The notes under the pieces: generated by a model
What the model saw: only the letters and a program-made list of their open reading frames with translations
What the model was told of the DNA's origin: nothing
Databases searched by the model: none
Assembly (NCBI GenBank): GCA_004014935.1
Contig: CP025322.1
Location: 248,001-312,000, forward strand
Origin: Saccharomycopsis malanga
Lineage: Eukaryota > Ascomycota > Saccharomycetes > Ascoideales > Saccharomycopsidaceae
Length of the DNA: 64,000 bases
Reading direction: 5' to 3'
Made by a program: the position numbers and the translations under genes
Shown: one piece after another, positions 60,021 to 64,000 of the stretch
How the letters are laid out: each line of letters starts with the position of its first letter
How positions within the stretch are numbered: the stretch's first letter is position 1

Positions 60021-63000
60021 TCAGAACAGCGGTTCTTTTCCTAAAATAATAGTGACGTAGGCAATTATATTATTCACTTCTTCTAGTATATTTGTAATTG
60101 CTTTGGAAAATGCAATTGCATGAATTTCCGTCCAGTGGGCCTCTTCGTAACCTGGCCCATTTTCCTCATCATCAACTTGTTTTGGCGAGGCTCTAGATGA
60201 CATATTCCCATACAATTTAGGCCTCTCAAACTGTTGTTGCATCATTGACAACTCATCAAAGAGTTCTTTGCGAACGCTTAATAAGTTAGGCAAGTAATTG
60301 GGAACTGGGTGCTCAGACATAAGACAGTTAGCAATAACATAGAAGTTGAAAATAATACTAGCGACAGAGTCACGTCGTTTAGGAATGAGCTTTTTAGATA
60401 TTGCATAATCACCATCTTTCACCCAGGCGTTAAATTGGACAGCGTTGATTCTAGCTTCAATAGTCTTTTCCAAGACTGCCGCACACGAGTCTAGCAATTT
60501 GTACACCGTATTGTAAAACAACCGAGAGTTACTTTGATAATATTGATTGAGGCTCGCAGAAATACTAATAATATTAGATTCTTTGACACTAGCAGCGACA
60601 ATATCACGCACGGCGTACAAGTGCTGTAACACTCTTATTTCACGTATAGTGGAAAGCGCTAATGTTAATTCGGTTGGCATGTCGTCAGTATCCCGATACA
60701 CATACCTATCTGTAACAATTTGATACCCTTGAGATAGATGTACCAAAAGTTTGGCAAATGATTTGGTGACTAAATTTCTGGCGATAAAGGGCCATAAAAT
60801 TATGTTCATTAAAGCTGATAGCAAAATGGCAATAATCATCAGCATTGTAATGCACCACGACATATTCCAAATAGCCCTAGTGCTATTATTAGAACTTGTT
60901 AGATTATCAATAACAACCAAAGAAAAAGTCAGCAAACCAATAAATCCAGCCCTATTGTCGGATGGAAAATAGTAATATTTGATGATTGAAGGAACAGCAA
61001 AAACAGCAGCAAACGGAAGCAATATATATTGACTTTTCAAATAGTGTAAAACTGCTTGAGTAGCACACCATCCCCAAAACCCTCCAACTACAGTAACAAC
61101 AAATCGTTTCCAGATCTTGGAAAAACTAAAAATCCCTGTACTACTAAATAACAACCAGATCATCAAAGGACACCAATAGCAATGATACTTATTAAACCAA
61201 ACTTTATCAAGTAATCCTGGCAAGGAGGTGAATGTGATAAGAAATGCATTCTTGAATGAATTTTTTCCAATATGTCCTGAAAGATTTTTCATGAACAACC
61301 AAACTTTATACTGGACTTGTTTGGTTTTCAGAAACAAATGTTGGTTGAAATCAGCATGATTGAAAGCTCTTATCACCTCAGCTTCATATTCAGCGCCCGC
61401 ATCATTCAATGGAATTTCAATCTCTACTTGAGCATCCACAGGATCATGTTTCAATCTGGAAGTGTTCATATTATAAATTTTTTCAAATGACTTATCAACA
61501 GCATCTCTAACTTGGAAATAGCTGAAAATCATCAATTTTCCACGATCTTTCATACATCTTTTGGGAAGTCTTGCTAATGCCTTTTTAAGTGGATATTTGC
61601 ACCAAATCAATCTAAATCCTCCAACAAATCTTGATTTGCTTGTCAAAGTGTAAGAACACATTGTCGTTACAATATTACCTACGGCAATCAAAAGTTTTGA
61701 TACTTGACGATGATATCTTAAAAATAAGAAAATGTTAATTATTTCCTCATCAGCTAGCAAATCGTTACAGAACCAATCAGTTTTGCTGAAGTTTCTATAG
61801 GAAACATCTAGAGACTTTAGGCTGTTTTTCAAGTTGTTCATACTTTCTCCCAATTTCATTAGTAAAGCTTGACTATCATTTGAACGAAAAATATCATCGT
61901 AAGTTTCTTGTTTGTCAAATCCGTACACTTTCACCAATGTGTCATTAGTAACAGTTAGCTTTCCAAACTTGATCAAACATAGCTGCAGTAATTCAATACA
62001 GACTATCATCACCTCAATCAACTCTACAATTGGCTTTTTGAAAGTCTTTTCCACCACATTAAAATAAACATCCGAGGATTTGAACCCAAAAGTCAGTGGC
62101 TTATCATTAGTTGGTCTTGGTGTACCGAACCCAGAAGGTGTCTGAGATTGCCTAAGAAAATTCATCCGGTTCCATTGAGGTGTCTGTGGCAGCTGAGCTC
62201 CTTCTTGTTTATCCCTAGGCTTTAAAAGAGATTGTAACTTAGCTCTATTATCTGTGTAAGAAACATTGTCAGAAAATAGTCTGATGGGAAAAGGAATGGA
62301 CTTGAGAGGACTAACAATAAAGTTTATACAGTTTCGAAGGTCAATCATGTCTTCTGCTTTAAATACAGAAATTTTGAATAACTCATTTGCAAACTCTCTA
62401 AAGTCTTCAGTCAAAGACACTAAAGACCAGTTGATCTCTGAAGAGATGGAATTTTTTTGACAGTCAGTCACGTTGAATGTGCCATTAGTACGTGCTTCAG
62501 AACTAATCGTTAACAACAACGATTGTTTAATATCGGTGAGAGTTTTCACTAAAGATTTAACAACCTTCTTATGATCAAATTCGGGGAAGACAATTAAACT
62601 GACTACCACAGGCAATACAATGGCAATTGAGAAAGGTTTGCAATAATTATTGAAAAAGTCTAACAACTCTAAATTGTTCAAGTTTGAGGAATTCACGCTT
62701 AAAAGAGAAAGAATTAGGACTAAACCCATATTAACACAGAAATAATATGTTCTTGTATACTTCAAACGTAGAATTTGAAGCAAAAATGTCAGCGTAAATA
62801 TAAAACATGCGAACAAACCTCCAAAATGGTTTTTTGTTCCATTTGTCAACCGGGCGAGATAGACAGTAAAAATAGCAACAGCAAGCCCACAAAGCGTCCC
62901 AACCTCGGCCATTATAGTCATTTCAAATTGTGTACCTAAAGGATGCGCTGGATGTTGTATCAACATCACAATTGGCATTATAGCCCGATGGAGACCTAGC

Positions 63001-63473
63001 CATGAGCCCGTTTTGTTGTTTAAACAGAGCACTACAACCACTACATATGCAATAAATATCTTACTAAACCCTATAGTGTTTGATATTGGGTATACTATAT
63101 TGGAGATTTTAGTACTCTTTGTTAGCAAACTTTGTATCTTGAATTTGATATTTTGACTTGATTTTCTTTTGGAAGTATTATATATAAATTTTCCAAGCGC
63201 AGCTGTTTCCTCGTTTAAATCCTCTGTAACGGCCATCTTCGTCAGCTTGCTGCTTTGACTCAGCAGTAGCTTGGTGTATATTGCATCAAAAAACCCATTT
63301 CTTCTTTCTAAAACCTCAGGCACCACTACCTGTTCTGATTCTTGATGCTCGGCTAGTTCTCGAAGCCTAAGCTGAGAAAATGAGACTGATGGACTGGTAT
63401 TGAAATTAGATCGCTCATTTCCTGACCCATCTATAAGCCTCAAGCGGCCATTAGATAACCAATTCCCACTCAT
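60021..63473 (-). CDS. BRE4: Bre4-like polytopic membrane protein (FUSC / aromatic acid exporter-like family)
   Basis: 1150 residues from ATG 63471-63473 (S. cerevisiae Bre4 about 1125). Two blocks of about six transmembrane helices: one at about 138-330, containing the conserved WLGLHRAIMPIVMLIQHP and GLAVAIFTVYLARL, and one at about 748-900 (SLPGLLDKVWFNKYHCYW, then GGFWGWCATQ). Long cytosolic segments lie between and after. This is the ArAE_2/FUSC architecture; Bre4 is linked to brefeldin A sensitivity and endocytosis. Paralogous fungal FUSC proteins exist, so orthology is probable but not proven. Confidence 0.78.
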   Translation of the reverse strand: MSGNWLSNGRLRLIDGSGNERSNFNTSPSVSFSQLRLRELAEHQESEQVVVPEVLERRNGFFDAIYTKLLLSQSSKLTKMAVTEDLNEETAALGKFIYNTSKRKSSQNIKFKIQSLLTKSTKISNIVYPISNTIGFSKIFIAYVVVVVLCLNNKTGSWLGLHRAIMPIVMLIQHPAHPLGTQFEMTIMAEVGTLCGLAVAIFTVYLARLTNGTKNHFGGLFACFIFTLTFLLQILRLKYTRTYYFCVNMGLVLILSLLSVNSSNLNNLELLDFFNNYCKPFSIAIVLPVVVSLIVFPEFDHKKVVKSLVKTLTDIKQSLLLTISSEARTNGTFNVTDCQKNSISSEINWSLVSLTEDFREFANELFKISVFKAEDMIDLRNCINFIVSPLKSIPFPIRLFSDNVSYTDNRAKLQSLLKPRDKQEGAQLPQTPQWNRMNFLRQSQTPSGFGTPRPTNDKPLTFGFKSSDVYFNVVEKTFKKPIVELIEVMIVCIELLQLCLIKFGKLTVTNDTLVKVYGFDKQETYDDIFRSNDSQALLMKLGESMNNLKNSLKSLDVSYRNFSKTDWFCNDLLADEEIINIFLFLRYHRQVSKLLIAVGNIVTTMCSYTLTSKSRFVGGFRLIWCKYPLKKALARLPKRCMKDRGKLMIFSYFQVRDAVDKSFEKIYNMNTSRLKHDPVDAQVEIEIPLNDAGAEYEAEVIRAFNHADFNQHLFLKTKQVQYKVWLFMKNLSGHIGKNSFKNAFLITFTSLPGLLDKVWFNKYHCYWCPLMIWLLFSSTGIFSFSKIWKRFVVTVVGGFWGWCATQAVLHYLKSQYILLPFAAVFAVPSIIKYYYFPSDNRAGFIGLLTFSLVVIDNLTSSNNSTRAIWNMSWCITMLMIIAILLSALMNIILWPFIARNLVTKSFAKLLVHLSQGYQIVTDRYVYRDTDDMPTELTLALSTIREIRVLQHLYAVRDIVAASVKESNIISISASLNQYYQSNSRLFYNTVYKLLDSCAAVLEKTIEARINAVQFNAWVKDGDYAISKKLIPKRRDSVASIIFNFYVIANCLMSEHPVPNYLPNLLSVRKELFDELSMMQQQFERPKLYGNMSSRASPKQVDDEENGPGYEEAHWTEIHAIAFSKAITNILEEVNNIIAYVTIILGKEPLF

Positions 63474-63744
63474 TGTTGCATATTAGCAGCTATTGTTGGT
63501 TTTCTGTATCTCATGTTGTGATGATAATTTATTATGGAAAACACGACTGGTGATGAGCTTGGCTATCAATGTCATACCAGCCGCATGGAAAGTACCATTG
63601 AATCACCGGCTATTACCCGGGCTATGAGTTTTTACAATTTTTCTTTTTTATTTTATTTTTCACACATGCAGATCAAGTAAGTTTCAACTATTAATGCATA
63701 ACAGTGAAAGTATCGGAAAATAAATTGAGTAAGGCACGTTCAAG
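63474..63744. promoter_or_regulatory. Divergent BRE4/RIO2 promoter with Reb1-type site
   Basis: TTACCCG (extended TTACCCGG) at 63613-63619 sits near the centre, 126 bp from the RIO2 ATG and 140 bp from the BRE4-like ATG, suiting a shared bidirectional promoter. Confidence 0.55.
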
Positions 63745-64000
63745 ATGAAGTTGGACATTAGTCAGATGAGATATATGTCTGCGGATGATTTTCGTGTGCT
63801 AAATGCAGTTGAAATTGGATCAAAGAATCATGAGTTAGTTCCTACTACTTTGATTCAGTCTCTTAGTAAAATGAATCCGAGTGCTGTTAACAAATCAATT
63901 TCCATTTTAGCCAAGCATAGGCTTATATCCAGGCTCAGGAATGCCAAATACGATGGCTATAGAATCACATATAATGGTAACGATTATCTTGCATTGAAAT
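63745..64000 (+). CDS. RIO2: Atypical protein kinase Rio2, N-terminal part (cut by window edge)
   Basis: The first 85 residues match the Rio2 winged-helix domain nearly position by position: MKLDISQMRYMSADDFRVLNA, SISILAKHRLISRLRN and YDGYRITYNGNDYLALK. Rio2 binds pre-40S particles and acts in the last steps of 18S rRNA maturation. The kinase domain lies beyond the window. Confidence 0.97.
   Translation, partial: MKLDISQMRYMSADDFRVLNAVEIGSKNHELVPTTLIQSLSKMNPSAVNKSISILAKHRLISRLRNAKYDGYRITYNGNDYLALK

Overview
The window is nuclear DNA from an AT-rich budding yeast (Saccharomycotina). Genes are compact and mostly intronless. The few introns are near the 5' end, with GTAAGT/GTATG-type donors and TACTAAC- or TTAAC-like branch sites. 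Products match budding-yeast families: Arb1, Spt6, Snx41, Vip1, Vps3, Cet1, Rcn1, Tma20, Ade4, hexokinase, Rtg2, Egh1, Atp15, Bre4 and Rio2. The species is not identified. In-frame CTG codons are scarce (none seen by eye in SPT6), so the CUG assignment is not proven; Leu is used here.

Layout. 1-4261: end of a Caj1-type J-protein, a two-exon membrane-protein gene, and an acidic protein with a PP1-docking-like motif. 4262-7469: gene-poor, holding a complete tRNA-derived SINE with a 13-bp target duplication, a 5'-truncated relative, and a possible exon next to the SINE. 7470-15601: SYF2, ARB1, SPT6. 15602-20366: two unusual Rho GTPase genes in convergent orientation, a hairpin-rich segment with its own TATA boxes between them, and a third SINE copy. 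20709-23086: two disordered, proline-directed-site-rich proteins, one with cell-cycle promoter motifs. 25038-37482: SNX41, VIP1 (behind a (TAA)n tract of about 73 units) and a VPS3-like gene. 38074-45192: CET1, RCN1, U4 snRNA, TMA20, ADE4. 46865-49085: an intron-containing CTNNBL1 homologue. 49703-58140: hexokinase, RTG2, EGH1. 58476-59031: ATP15, split by a 370-nt intron. 60021-64000: a BRE4-like transporter and the start of RIO2.

Functional themes. Three spliceosome components lie in the window (U4, Syf2, CTNNBL1-like), next to genes that carry introns. ARB1, TMA20 and RIO2 concern ribosome assembly or translation. HXK and RTG2 are glucose and retrograde-signalling genes that also neighbour each other in Saccharomyces cerevisiae. 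SNX41 and VPS3 act in endosomal traffic. A CGGGTAA (Reb1-type) motif recurs upstream of at least five transcription units.

Most notable: the SINE family with truncation series and target duplication, the hairpin-rich candidate RNA at about 18.4-18.9 kb, and a CTNNBL1 homologue, which S. cerevisiae lacks.
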